Assembly (NCBI GenBank): GCA_022360555.1
Contig: JAKSCQ010000008.1
Coordinates: 1 to 39,677 of the forward strand
Direction of reading: 5' to 3'
Length of the DNA: 39,677 nucleotides
Source of the DNA: Pseudomonadales bacterium
Lineage (GTDB): Bacteria > Pseudomonadota > Gammaproteobacteria > Pseudomonadales > Alcanivoracaceae
In this document: positions 16,704 to 27,596 of the stretch, piece after piece
Numbering within the stretch: the first letter of the stretch is position 1
Layout of the letters: each line of letters begins with the position of its first letter
The notes under the pieces: generated by a model
The model's input: only the letters and a program-made list of their open reading frames with translations
Database searches by the model: none
What the model was told of the DNA's origin: nothing
Program-made: the position numbers and the translations under genes

Positions 16704-17251
16704 AAGCTTCCCAACTCAAACTCCACCCCCTCACTCTCAACAACCACCCTGCCATCCGGCTCCGTCGTCGCCCAGTCCACCAGTTGGTAGAAGGCGCTGC
16801 GGCCGATGAGGGCTTCCAGGTTGTCGCGCACCAGCAGGTAGGGGGAAGGTTCGCCGGTGTCATTGTCGGTTTCCACGCGGATGGGGTGTTTTTGTCCGGC
16901 CACCACATGACTGCCCACATTGGTGGTGAAGATCAGTCGGGGGGTGCCCGCTTCGTCCAGGCGCTGCACTTCGGTGGCGATAAAGGGCACGTCATCCACC
17001 TGGATACGCAACTTTTCCACCGGGGTGATCAGGAAGTAATCGTCGCCTTCGCGCAGCAGGATGGTGGAGAACAGGGCCACCATGCGCTCACGCTCAATGG
17101 GCGACCCCTGATAATACCAGGTGCCATCGCGGGCAATGCGCATGTCGATATCGGCATGGCGTTCCGGTTTCCACTGGTGCACGGGTGGCAGGCCGGTCTC
17201 GTCCTTTTCCGCTTTTTCCAGTAATGCCAGCAGGTCCTCGGGATGACTCAT
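16697..17251 (-). CDS. DUF1285 family protein
   Basis: This 184-residue soluble protein matches the DUF1285 family (for example HQWKPERHADIDMRIARDGT, WYYQGSPIERERMVALFSTI, LREGDDYFLITPVEKLRIQVDDVPF). The family is widespread in proteobacteria. No enzymatic motif can be pointed out, and its biochemical role is not known to me. It is translationally coupled to the upstream TetR regulator by an ATGA overlap (17248-17251), so the two are expressed together. Its last codons and TAA stop are contributed by the inverted arm of the palindromic element. Confidence 0.88.
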   Translation of the reverse strand: MSHPEDLLALLEKAEKDETGLPPVHQWKPERHADIDMRIARDGTWYYQGSPIERERMVALFSTILLREGDDYFLITPVEKLRIQVDDVPFIATEVQRLDEAGTPRLIFTTNVGSHVVAGQKHPIRVETDNDTGEPSPYLLVRDNLEALIGRSAFYQLVDWATTEPDGRVVVESEGVEFELGSLG

Positions 17252-17883
17252 CGTGGTCCTCGCTGACCCTTGTTGCCCATGCGGATGCCGATCTCGATGA
17301 GGAAATCCAGGAAGTCGTCCTTGTCATCGATCAGGCGCTGGTAAAACGGCGACTCCATCAATGCCACGGCGCCATGGGCCAGCGCCCAGGCGGAGCAGAT
17401 GTGGTAAATCGGCGGCACGTCTTCCAGGGAGCCTTCGGCCATGCGCGCCTCGACGATTTCGGTCAGGCGGGAGAAATTGGCTTCGCGGATGCTGTGCAGT
17501 TTCTCCACCAGCTCCGGCAGCGCATGGTCCTTGATCACCTTGTTTTCCAGTCGGTCGAACAACTGGTAACGCTTGGGATCACTGATGCGGAAACGGAAAT
17601 ATTCGCGGGCCAGCTTTTCCTTGTCGTCGGCGCCGGAGATGCTCTTGAACACTTCCGCCAGGTCTTCCTCATAGCGCAGCATGAGGAGCAGGTAGATTTC
17701 GTTCTTGGTTTCAAAGTGCTTGTAGATGGTGCCTTTACCGATACCTACCCGGTCGGCAATCATCTCCACGGTTACCCGGTCTTCTCCTTCCTCCAGGAAC
17801 AATTCCAGCGCGGCATCGAGAATTTGACGTTCACGCTGACGAAATTCCTGCGCTTTGCGAGTGGCTTTTTCCAGGTCACCCAT
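17248..17883 (-). CDS. TetR/AcrR family transcriptional regulator
   Basis: This 211-residue regulator has an N-terminal TetR helix-turn-helix (ILDAALELFLEEGEDRVTVE, then MIADRVGIGKGTIYKHFETK, about residues 20-65) and a helical ligand-binding domain after it. A strong ribosome site AAGGAG lies 7 nt before the ATG. It forms an operon with the DUF1285 gene. Such regulators usually repress their own operon or a divergent neighbour; here the divergent gene is the class V aminotransferase more than 400 bp away, with a repeat element between. The ligand is unknown. Confidence 0.92.
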   Translation of the reverse strand: MGDLEKATRKAQEFRQRERQILDAALELFLEEGEDRVTVEMIADRVGIGKGTIYKHFETKNEIYLLLMLRYEEDLAEVFKSISGADDKEKLAREYFRFRISDPKRYQLFDRLENKVIKDHALPELVEKLHSIREANFSRLTEIVEARMAEGSLEDVPPIYHICSAWALAHGAVALMESPFYQRLIDDKDDFLDFLIEIGIRMGNKGQRGPR

Positions 17884-18318
17884 CTAGTTCTCCTTGGGCC
17901 CGCGGTCGGGCAAGACACGAGATTCTAGCTGGCTGCTGAAAAACCCCTTGCATGCTCAGTCTCTCAGGCTGGTCACCCCCTCGGCAAAAGGCAAAGAGGG
18001 GCGCAATTTTGAGGGTGTATGTCGACCCATCAAAACGAGTGTGGACCAGCCTGGAAGACCCGGAGGGCGCGGCCTGAAGCGCACATCTGCTGCGCCTTGT
18101 CTCTAGGAAAGGGGGCCCACCCTGTCCGTCAAGACAAGACACAACAGCTGCACGCTTCAGGCCACGCTGAGCACGCAACGGGTTTTCCAGCAGCCAGCTC
18201 TCGTAATTCTAACGTATTCCGTTTTTATAAGCATATGGACAACGCCCACATGGAAACACCTTTCCGGTTAGCGTAACGTCATGACTGCCGATATGACAGA
18301 CAGCATCAGGGAGGCCCC
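17884..18318. other. Divergent gap between tetR and aminotransferase genes
   Basis: Apart from the MITE-like element, this 435-bp stretch holds the tetR ribosome site at its left and the aminotransferase leader (GGGAGGCCCC before the ATG) at its right. An AT-rich TTTTTATAAGCATAT near 18222-18236 could be part of a promoter for the aminotransferase. No additional gene was seen. Confidence 0.45.
17927..18199. repeat. MITE-like element with ~33-bp imperfect inverted ends
   Basis: AGCTGGCTGCTGAAAAACCC and following bases (17927-17959) match the reverse complement of 18167-18199 at about 30 of 33 positions. Further inside, GGCCTGAAGCG (near 18071) and CGCTTCAGGCC (near 18153) add a second inverted pair, so the whole 273 bp could fold into one long imperfect hairpin. 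The terminal GGTTTTTCAGCAGCC-like sequence resembles ends of some insertion sequences. No transposase is present, so this would be a non-autonomous element or a remnant. Confidence 0.65.
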
Positions 18319-19440
18319 ATGTCTGCCCCGGAAACCGCTCACCCGGAATTTCCCCATCCGCAGGACCTGCTTTACCTGAATCACGCCGCCGTGGCCCCCT
18401 GGCCCACCCGCACCCGGGATGCGGTGGTGCGCTTTGCCAGTGAAAACGCCGAGATCGGCGCCCGTGATTACCCACAATGGCTCAAGGTGGAGCAGCGCCT
18501 GCGCCACCGGCTGGCCCGGCTGATTGGGGATGTGGACAGCGCCGATGTGGCCCTGCTGAAAAACACTTCGGAGGGCCTGTCGGTGATTGCCCAGGGCATC
18601 CACTGGCAGCCCGGCGACCAAGTGGTGATCAGCGACCAGGAGTTTCCCTCCAACCGGATTCCCTGGCAGGCGCTGGCCGACCAGGGCGTGGAAGTGATTG
18701 AAGTGAGCCTGGATAGCGACGCCCCGGAACAGGCCGTGGTACAGGCTCTGGGCCCGCGCACCCGGCTGGTGTCCCTGTCGGCGGTACAATATGGCACCGG
18801 GCTGCTGATGGACATGGCTCCCATCGGGCGGGCCTGTCGCGAACGTGGCGTGTTGTTTTGTGTGGATGCCATCCAGATTCTGGGGGCACTGCCCTTTTCC
18901 GCGCTAACCGCCTGCGCGGACTTTGTCGTGGCTGACGGGCACAAGTGGATGCTGGGCCCGGAAGGGCTTGCCCTGTTTTATTGTCGCCGCCCGGTGCAGG
19001 ACCAGCTCACCCTGCGCCAGCACGGCTGGCATATGGTGGCCAACGCCGGCGATTACACCACCACCGATTGGCAGGTGGCCGGCAATGCCCGGCGCTTCGA
19101 GTGCGGCAGTCCCAACATGCTGGGTATCCATGCCCTGGAAGCCTCCCTGTCCCTGCTGGAAGAAGAAGGTATGGAACAGGTGGCGGCTACCCTGCAGCAA
19201 AAGGTGCAGCGGCTGATTGATGGCCTGGACCGTCGCGGCGCGACCCTGCTCAGCCCCCGCGAGCCCGCCAGACGGGCCGGCATCGTTACCTTCACGTTGC
19301 CGGAGGAGTCACCATCACAGACATACCAGCGGCTGCGGGAAGCCGGCGTGGTCTGCGCCGAACGCGGCGGTGGCGTGCGTTTCTCACCGCACTTCCATAC
19401 TGCAGATTCGGTCATCGACCGGACCCTGGCCCTGTTGTAA
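18319..19440 (+). CDS. PLP-dependent aminotransferase class V / cysteine-desulfurase-like
   Basis: This 373-residue protein has the class V aminotransferase fold. YLNHAAVAPWP lies at the N-terminus, followed by NTSEGLSVIAQGI and QEFPSNRIPW. VDAIQILGALPF is the aspartate motif that holds the PLP ring nitrogen, and DGHKWMLGPEG has the Schiff-base lysine near residue 210. The C-terminal part (RRAGIVTFTLP, GVVCAERGGGVRFSPHFH) is also typical. This subgroup is annotated variously as aminotransferase, selenocysteine lyase or kynureninase-like. The reaction cannot be assigned because the mobile catalytic cysteine loop of true desulfurases is not evident. GGGAGGCCCC gives a good ribosome site. The next gene starts 33 nt downstream. 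Confidence 0.88.
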   Translation: MSAPETAHPEFPHPQDLLYLNHAAVAPWPTRTRDAVVRFASENAEIGARDYPQWLKVEQRLRHRLARLIGDVDSADVALLKNTSEGLSVIAQGIHWQPGDQVVISDQEFPSNRIPWQALADQGVEVIEVSLDSDAPEQAVVQALGPRTRLVSLSAVQYGTGLLMDMAPIGRACRERGVLFCVDAIQILGALPFSALTACADFVVADGHKWMLGPEGLALFYCRRPVQDQLTLRQHGWHMVANAGDYTTTDWQVAGNARRFECGSPNMLGIHALEASLSLLEEEGMEQVAATLQQKVQRLIDGLDRRGATLLSPREPARRAGIVTFTLPEESPSQTYQRLREAGVVCAERGGGVRFSPHFHTADSVIDRTLALL

Positions 19441-19473
19441 GCTCCGGCTTCCATATTTCTTCACGGAGAGCCC

Positions 19474-20316
19474 ATGAACCGCCTGCAAGCCTTCTACGAA
19501 TGGATTTGCCATCGCTTGCAACGGGATGAGTCGTTCAGCGGCCAGCCCAGTGCGGATCTGGACAGCCTGCGCACCGTGGTCCGCCCCTGCGATGTATTGC
19601 TGGTGGCCGGCCATAGCAGTGTGGACCGTACCTTCAAGGTGATCGGCGACAGCCGTTATGCCCGTGCGGTGCTGTATATCGGCCGGCTCCATGACGTGGC
19701 CGACCCGGCACTGCGTGCCCTGCTGGCGGATTACACGCCCTGCGAACCGGATACCCAACTGGTGATTGATGCCCGCCTGGAGCGTGGCCTGATCGTGGAG
19801 CCCCTGTCCGCGCTGGAGGGTCGGCAGATGCGGGTCTGCCGGGCACAGGGGCTGAGTGATAATGAAGCCCAGGATGTGTTGCGTTATGCCATCAGCCGTA
19901 TTGGTGCCGGTGGCAGCCAGTCCTGGGGAGCGCTGACGATGATGACACTGATGCCCTGGCGCTGGCTGCCGCTGCGCTGGCGCATCGGGCTGTTTCGTCG
20001 CTGGGCCGGCGAACTGATCAGGGTGCTCAGTGGCACCGTGGTGGCTGACGCCTTCAGCTTTGTCCAGTTCCCGGTTCTGCCGCTGGTCAAGGAAGAGGAC
20101 CAGGGCGCGCGCCTGCTGCGCCTGCAGCCCCGGGCCATTATCGCCGCCGACTTCGACCACTCCCCCTACTTCGAAATCATCAAGGCCCCGTTCCAGTTAA
20201 CGAGCATTCCCAAGGGGATGGACGCGGTGCCCTGGAAAGGAAATCAGGGCGCACTGGCACCGGAGCGCCAGCGCCACCTGTCACTGGTTGAGCCGTCGAA
20301 CACCCAGCAGCGCTAA
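19474..20316 (+). CDS. YiiX/'lipo-like' permuted NlpC/P60-fold protein lacking catalytic residues
   Basis: This 280-residue protein resembles the YiiX/YebB-type 'lipo-like' family: VVRPCDVLLVAG corresponds to the RPGDVLLV motif, then RYARAVLYIG to SHAALYVG, and later ADAFSFVQFPVL to the CS motif. In active relatives the histidine in SHA and the cysteine in the CS motif form the active site of a circularly permuted NlpC/P60 hydrolase. Here the histidine position reads Arg and the cysteine position Phe (or Ala), so hydrolase activity is doubtful. No signal peptide is seen. A Trp/Arg/Leu-rich segment (MPWRWLPLRWRIGLFRRW, about 166-183) may associate with membrane. Its 3' end overlaps the convergent protease gene by 36 nt. 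The family call is by eye. Confidence 0.65.
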   Translation: MNRLQAFYEWICHRLQRDESFSGQPSADLDSLRTVVRPCDVLLVAGHSSVDRTFKVIGDSRYARAVLYIGRLHDVADPALRALLADYTPCEPDTQLVIDARLERGLIVEPLSALEGRQMRVCRAQGLSDNEAQDVLRYAISRIGAGGSQSWGALTMMTLMPWRWLPLRWRIGLFRRWAGELIRVLSGTVVADAFSFVQFPVLPLVKEEDQGARLLRLQPRAIIAADFDHSPYFEIIKAPFQLTSIPKGMDAVPWKGNQGALAPERQRHLSLVEPSNTQQR

Positions 20317-21918
20317 CCCCAGCAGGCTGATCAACGGCAGGCTGCCGCCTCCGCCACCGGAATCGCCCCCACCTGTACTACCACTCTGACCGCTATTGCT
20401 GCTACGGGCCTCGGCCGGGCGGGTGGTCGCCTTGGCATCTCCACCAGGGAAATCCCCGTTATCCGTCCAGACCTGGACGGTCATGCGCGCATTGCCCTGC
20501 CCGTTCAGCAGCAACTGCTGGGCTGCCAGGCTTTGCGGCGCGATATCGCCAAGGCCGCACTGCACCGAACGGCTGCCGTGGCAGTTGTCGGGCAATGTCT
20601 CCACCTGCCAGCCCGTGGGCAGACTGAACCCCAGCCGCACCCGGGCGGCGGCCTGGTGGGTGGCCCGGTTCTCCACCTGGGCATTCACCCGAACCAGGCC
20701 ATCACTGCCCTTGCGGGTAGTCAGACTGAGCACCACATCCGGCTCGTCACTGAATACCAACCGGAAGGATTCGCTGCCCAGGCTGAAATAATCGTGGGAG
20801 TGGCTGATCGGACTGACCCGGACGGTGTCCGCCCAGCGTCCACTACTGCGCACTGACAGGGAATAGGCGGAGGTCTGCGCCCCCAGTGCCAGCGAGCGGT
20901 TATCCAGACAGTCCGTATAGCCGTAGTAGCTGCGGCAATTCAACCCTGCCACGGAGATCTGGACACCCGCCTTGTGCTCGATGCGCAAGCCCACCCCACT
21001 GGCGTGGTTACGCTCACTCTTGTTAGTGATGCTCGGGTACAGGGAAAGCGCACTACCCACACTGCGGTACTGATCGGATGGCAGGTTTTGCACCGCCAGG
21101 TCCACCAGCCCACCGGAGGTGGTGGTTTCCAGCCAGGGCAGATAGCGGTCCACGCGACTGTAGACTGCCGGCACACCACGGGTGGCACAGGTTTCATGGC
21201 CATAACTGGTCACGCCCACCAGCCACTGTTGATCGCCCTTCTCGTACACCAGCGGCCCACCACTGTCGCCCCGACAAGTGTCCTGGCTGGCAGGGGCCGG
21301 GTTCATTTCTCCGGCGCAGATCTGGTTGCCGGTGATATTGCCCCACTGGCTGGCGCAATAGGACGGCGTCACATAGTCCAGGCTGGCATGCTGGAGTACA
21401 TCGGACAGGCCATTGCCATCCGGCTGGGTCGAGCCCCAGCCATAGATATCCAGCGCTTCATCCGCCGGTCCCCGGCTCAGCTCGCTGACAATGGCCGGTT
21501 TCGCCATATCCAGCGGTGCATAGCCACTGGCCGTGGCGAGCTTCAGCAGTGCGAGATCATTATGAAAATGGGTGGCGCTGTAGTTGGGATGCACGTGCAC
21601 AGCGGTGACAGCATGCTGTTCCGACGCCTCGTGAGTGCGGTTCAACGTCCCCAGCGAGACAAACAAGGTCTCGGGGGAATCCGCCAGCTTCGATACACAG
21701 TGAGCGGCGGTCAGCACCCATTGCGGTGCGATCAAGGTACCGCCACACAGAGTGGCAGCATAGTCAGGATTCCCGGATCGACTGATTTCCACCTCGGCCA
21801 TCCACGGCCTGTTGACTGTAACATCCTGTCCCCCGATGACCCGGGGCTGGGCTTCCAGCGCCGATACCGTCTGACCCAGTCCTGCCCCCAGCAACAGGGC
21901 CAACATCAAACGATACAT
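20281..21918 (-). CDS. Secreted trypsin-like serine protease with GlyGly-CTERM tail
   Basis: This 545-residue preproprotein starts MYRLMLALLLGAGLG, a signal peptide. A short propeptide ends at RVIGG, a trypsin-type activation site. The S1 triad is His73 (TAAHC), Asp121 (NDLALL) and Ser219 (GDSGGP). The residue six before the serine is Asp, predicting cleavage after Arg/Lys. After the protease domain (to about residue 265) come about 250 residues of beta-rich domain. The end is a Gly/Ser-rich stretch, a hydrophobic helix (SLPLISLLGLALLGV) and basic RRLNQ: the GlyGly-CTERM signal, known to be processed by rhombosortase in type II-secreting bacteria. The ATG at 21918 is chosen for AAGGG 8 nt upstream. 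A 10-bp inverted repeat overlaps that ribosome site. Confidence 0.92.
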   Translation of the reverse strand: MYRLMLALLLGAGLGQTVSALEAQPRVIGGQDVTVNRPWMAEVEISRSGNPDYAATLCGGTLIAPQWVLTAAHCVSKLADSPETLFVSLGTLNRTHEASEQHAVTAVHVHPNYSATHFHNDLALLKLATASGYAPLDMAKPAIVSELSRGPADEALDIYGWGSTQPDGNGLSDVLQHASLDYVTPSYCASQWGNITGNQICAGEMNPAPASQDTCRGDSGGPLVYEKGDQQWLVGVTSYGHETCATRGVPAVYSRVDRYLPWLETTTSGGLVDLAVQNLPSDQYRSVGSALSLYPSITNKSERNHASGVGLRIEHKAGVQISVAGLNCRSYYGYTDCLDNRSLALGAQTSAYSLSVRSSGRWADTVRVSPISHSHDYFSLGSESFRLVFSDEPDVVLSLTTRKGSDGLVRVNAQVENRATHQAAARVRLGFSLPTGWQVETLPDNCHGSRSVQCGLGDIAPQSLAAQQLLLNGQGNARMTVQVWTDNGDFPGGDAKATTRPAEARSSNSGQSGSTGGGDSGGGGGSLPLISLLGLALLGVRRLNQ

Positions 21919-21926
21919 AAAATTAC

Positions 21927-21967
21927 CCTTGGTTAGCGTTTCGTTACGCAAGGGATACTAACCAAGG
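21927..21967 (-). promoter_or_regulatory. Inverted repeat masking the protease ribosome site
   Basis: CCTTGGTTAG (21927-21936) and CTAACCAAGG (21958-21967) form a perfect 10-bp inverted repeat with a 21-nt gap. On the protease mRNA the inner arm overlaps the AAGGG ribosome site, so a hairpin could limit translation. It could instead be an operator for a dimeric repressor. Confidence 0.45.
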
Positions 21968-22169
21968 AATTCGGCTTATGCGTGTGACCCAGTTCTGATA
22001 TTACAATGATGGCACCCGGGTACCAGCGAGCCCCACTAAATGACTGGCAAGTCCTGTCATTTTCCAACACGATTCGGCACTTTTACCGACACGTTTTGAC
22101 ATTTTTGCAACAATTTTTAGTGCATATTTCTACGCTGCAAAAATCTGTTTATTTTGTCGGACAATGCCC

Positions 22170-23483
22170 TCACTCGGCGGGGTCGGAATCATCCGGCTCC
22201 GGCAGGGAACGGCGTGCCTTGGCCCCCAGGTCCTTGAGCTGATGCGCCTGGCGCAGCAGGTTGCCCTTGCCCTGGGTCAGACGTTTGTGGGTAAGGTCCC
22301 AGGCATCATGGGCCTTGCCCAGCTTGTCGCCCAGGTCGCCCAGGGATTCGTCAATCAGCGATACCTGATCGCAGATCTTCCCGGCACGATCGGCGATATC
22401 CAGCGCATTGCGGTTCTGGTATTCATAGCGCCAGATGTTCTGGATGGTTCTCAGGGTAACCAGCAAGGTGGTGGGGCTGACCAGCACGATATTGCGGGCA
22501 AAGGCATCTGTGTAGAGGCTGGAGTCCTGCTCCATGGCGGCCATGAAAGCGCCCTCGATGGGGATGAACAGCAGCACGAAATCCAGGCTGCGGATGCCTT
22601 CCAGGCCACTGTAATCCTTGATGTCCAGACCCTTGATATGGCTGCGCAGGGACACCAGATGCTCGCGCAGGGCCTGCTCGCGCTCTTCCTGTGTGGACGC
22701 CGACGCCAGGCGCTCATAGGCCACCAGTGACACCTTGGCGTCGATGACCACGTCCTTGTTTTCCGGCAGATGGACAATGGCATCAGGCAGCCGGCGCTGG
22801 CCGCTTTCATCCTTCAGGGTCACCTGGGTTTCATACTCACGCCCCCGTGTCAGCCCGGAGGACTCCAGCACCCGTTCCAGAATCATCTCGCCCCAGTTGC
22901 CCTGGGTCTTTACCTGGCCCTTGAGTGCGTCGGTGAGGTTGCGGGCATCCTCGTGCATCTGCTGGTTCAGGCTCTTGAGCTGACCGAGCTGTTCGATCAG
23001 GGACGCCTGGGCACGGGTTTCATCACTATGGATCTGATCCACCCGGCGACGGAAGTCCGACAACTGTTCGCGGAACGGCTTGAGCAAGCCGTCCAGGCCC
23101 TGTTGCTGCTGTTCCTGCAGTTGCTTGCCGCGCTGTTCGAAAATTTTCGCGGAAAGGTTTTCAAATTCCTGCTTGAGCTGTTCGCGATTCTTTTCGGAAA
23201 AGGCCAGTTTTTCTTCCTGGCCGGCCAGGCGCTCCTCCAACCGGGCTTTTTCCGCGCCCAGTTGCTGCAACTGGCGTTCGGATGCCTGCAGACGCTGGGC
23301 CGTCTCCGCCAGTTGATTCTTCAACAGGGGCACCTGCGCCAGTGGTTCACTCTGCGCCTGTTTCTCGGCCAGCAGTTCCGCTTCACGGCGCCCTGCCCGG
23401 CGGCGCTCCAGCAGCACCACGACCAGCGCCGCAAAACCGGCGCCGCCCAGGGCGGCCAGTACCAGCATCAGATACAGATTCAT
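22170..23483 (-). CDS. rmuC: DNA recombination protein RmuC
   Basis: This 437-residue protein starts with a single membrane helix (LMLVLAALGGAGFAALVVVLL) and continues with a long glutamine- and glutamate-rich coiled coil (about 35-190). The conserved RmuC nuclease-like domain follows (GNWGEMILERVLESSGL, PDAIVHLPENKDVVIDAKVSL, FVLLFIPIEGAFMAA). The VIDAKVS motif resembles the D-x-K core of restriction-like endonucleases. RmuC limits rearrangements at inverted repeats in E. coli. That is of interest here because the window is rich in palindromes, though no link is shown. Translational coupling to tatD by ATGA at 23480-23483 supports a tatD-rmuC operon. Confidence 0.95.
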   Translation of the reverse strand: MNLYLMLVLAALGGAGFAALVVVLLERRRAGRREAELLAEKQAQSEPLAQVPLLKNQLAETAQRLQASERQLQQLGAEKARLEERLAGQEEKLAFSEKNREQLKQEFENLSAKIFEQRGKQLQEQQQQGLDGLLKPFREQLSDFRRRVDQIHSDETRAQASLIEQLGQLKSLNQQMHEDARNLTDALKGQVKTQGNWGEMILERVLESSGLTRGREYETQVTLKDESGQRRLPDAIVHLPENKDVVIDAKVSLVAYERLASASTQEEREQALREHLVSLRSHIKGLDIKDYSGLEGIRSLDFVLLFIPIEGAFMAAMEQDSSLYTDAFARNIVLVSPTTLLVTLRTIQNIWRYEYQNRNALDIADRAGKICDQVSLIDESLGDLGDKLGKAHDAWDLTHKRLTQGKGNLLRQAHQLKDLGAKARRSLPEPDDSDPAE

Positions 23484-24271
23484 CGTTGCGCCTTGTCAAA
23501 GAGGGAAAAGAAATTATCCGCCGTGATCCGGCCCAGTTCCGCCACATCCACGCCTTTCAGTTCCGCCACACGCTCCGCCACCTGCGCCACATAGCGTGGC
23601 TCATTGGGCTTGCCGCGAAACGGCACTGGCGCCAGCCAGGGGGAGTCGGTTTCGATCAGTAAACGATCAAGCGGCAACGCCCGGACCGTTTCCCGCAAGG
23701 CCTCGGCATTGCGGAAGGTGACGATGCCGGAAATGGAAATATAAAAGCCCAGCTCGATGGCCTGCTGCGCCATGTCCAGGTCTTCGGTAAAGCAGTGCAG
23801 CACGCCACGCACCTTGCCTTCCCCGTGTTCGCGCAACAATGCCAGGGTATCGTCCTTGGCGCCCCGGGTGTGAATCACCAGCGGCAGGCCTGTCTGTTTT
23901 GCCGCCTGAATATGGGCAATGAAATAACGCTTCTGCCACTCCCGCTCTTCCTTGGCATAGAAGTAGTCCAGCCCGGTTTCACCGATGGCCACCACTTTAG
24001 GGTGAGCGGCGCGTTCCACCAGTTCCTGCGCGGCTGGTTCCCGGGATTCCTTGTAGAGCGGATGCACCCCCACGCTGGCGAACACGTGGTCGTGCTGCTC
24101 CGCCAGGGCCTGCACATCCGGGAAGCTTTCCAGGTCCACACCGATACACAGCATATGGCTGACGCCCGCCTCGGCCGTGGCGGCCATCATGGCATCAAAA
24201 TCCCCGTTATGGGCATCCAGGTTGAGGCGATCCAGATGGCAATGGGAATCCACAAAAGCAACTTCAGACAT
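23480..24271 (-). CDS. tatD: TatD-family metal-dependent hydrolase
   Basis: This 263-residue cytoplasmic TIM-barrel amidohydrolase has the metal ligands DSHCHLDRL at the N-terminus, GETGLDYFY with the bridging glutamate, VIHTR, GVLHCFTED and the final ETDSPWLAP aspartate. The length is normal for the family. Members act as metal-dependent DNases, and some as D-aminoacyl-tRNA deacylases; which activity applies here is open. GGAG lies 6 nt before the ATG. The subgroup found next to holB/pilZ is often called YcfH, so the symbol is family-level. Confidence 0.92.
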   Translation of the reverse strand: MSEVAFVDSHCHLDRLNLDAHNGDFDAMMAATAEAGVSHMLCIGVDLESFPDVQALAEQHDHVFASVGVHPLYKESREPAAQELVERAAHPKVVAIGETGLDYFYAKEEREWQKRYFIAHIQAAKQTGLPLVIHTRGAKDDTLALLREHGEGKVRGVLHCFTEDLDMAQQAIELGFYISISGIVTFRNAEALRETVRALPLDRLLIETDSPWLAPVPFRGKPNEPRYVAQVAERVAELKGVDVAELGRITADNFFSLFDKAQR

Positions 24272-24347
24272 TCAATGCTCCGGCATGACAAACGCGGGTA
24301 TTGTACTGGCGCTGCACGCAACACGCGAAACCAGTTTGTCTGTTTTT

Positions 24348-24394
24348 AAACGCCAGAGGCCGCGCCCAAAATATGAGCGCGGCCTCTGGCGTTT
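24348..24394. repeat. GC-rich hairpin core, copy 2
   Basis: An 18-bp perfect stem (24348-24365 with 24377-24394) surrounds the loop CCAAAATATGA. The core GAGGCCGCGC-CC-N7-GA-GCGCGGCCTC is shared with 16604-16634. It sits between pilZ and tatD (both minus) and could reduce read-through. No T-run follows the stem. Confidence 0.75.
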
Positions 24395-24442
24395 CCGGGT
24401 AGAGATTTGTTTGTCCGCGTGGTGGCGCGTTGCGCGCCAGCG

Positions 24443-24790
24443 TCACATGGTATGGGTGGGTCGGTCGGATTCCAGTGAACCGGCCAGGTGGTTTTCGATG
24501 GTCACGCGGGCGGTGTCGTCCTGGTCGGAAAACTGCACGCCGATGCCAGCGCTGCGGTTACCCTGGGCCCCCTTGGGGGTGATCCAGATCACCTTGCCCG
24601 CCACCGGAATCTTGTCCGCCTCGTCCATGATGTTGAGCAGCAGGAAGATTTCCTCGCCGAGTTTGTACTGTTTTTCGGTGGGGATGAACAGGCCACCATT
24701 GGTGATAAAGGGCATGTATGCGGAATACAGCACCGCCTTGTCCTTGATGGACAGCGACAGGATGCCGCTGCGCCCGCCGGGCATCTTCAT
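24443..24790 (-). CDS. pilZ: Type IV pilus assembly PilZ-domain protein
   Basis: This 115-residue protein matches the short founding PilZ type found next to holB in Pseudomonas: SGILSLSIKDKAVLYSAYMP, NGGLFIPT, YKLGEEIFLLLNIMDEADKI, VAGKVIWITPKG, GIGVQFS. Like that type it lacks the RxxxR c-di-GMP arginines ahead of the barrel, so binding of c-di-GMP is unlikely. It functions in type IV pilus biogenesis in the cytoplasm through contact with the FimX/PilB system in relatives. An AGAGGC ribosome site precedes the ATG. It follows holB by 73 nt. Confidence 0.93.
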   Translation of the reverse strand: MKMPGGRSGILSLSIKDKAVLYSAYMPFITNGGLFIPTEKQYKLGEEIFLLLNIMDEADKIPVAGKVIWITPKGAQGNRSAGIGVQFSDQDDTARVTIENHLAGSLESDRPTHTM

Positions 24791-24863
24791 GGTCGAGCCT
24801 CTTAGCCAAATGTGAATCCGGCTTGCCGCCGGTTACGAAATTATTATTACTGTATGGGGAAGA

Positions 24864-27543
<2,680 letters not shown>

Positions 27544-27596
27544 GGGGAAATTGTAGAGCCTGTTTATAGGTTTGAGATAGGGCCAGCCAAAGGAAA

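Noticed and set aside
17922-18211. ATTCTA as target-site duplication of the MITE-like element
   Set aside because: The right copy (18206-18211) is 6 nt away from the arm while the left copy abuts it, so it is not a clean flanking duplication.
24159-24592. Small frames around the pilZ-tatD gap
   Set aside because: They overlap the shared hairpin or run antisense to tatD or pilZ; none has a ribosome site or recognisable product.
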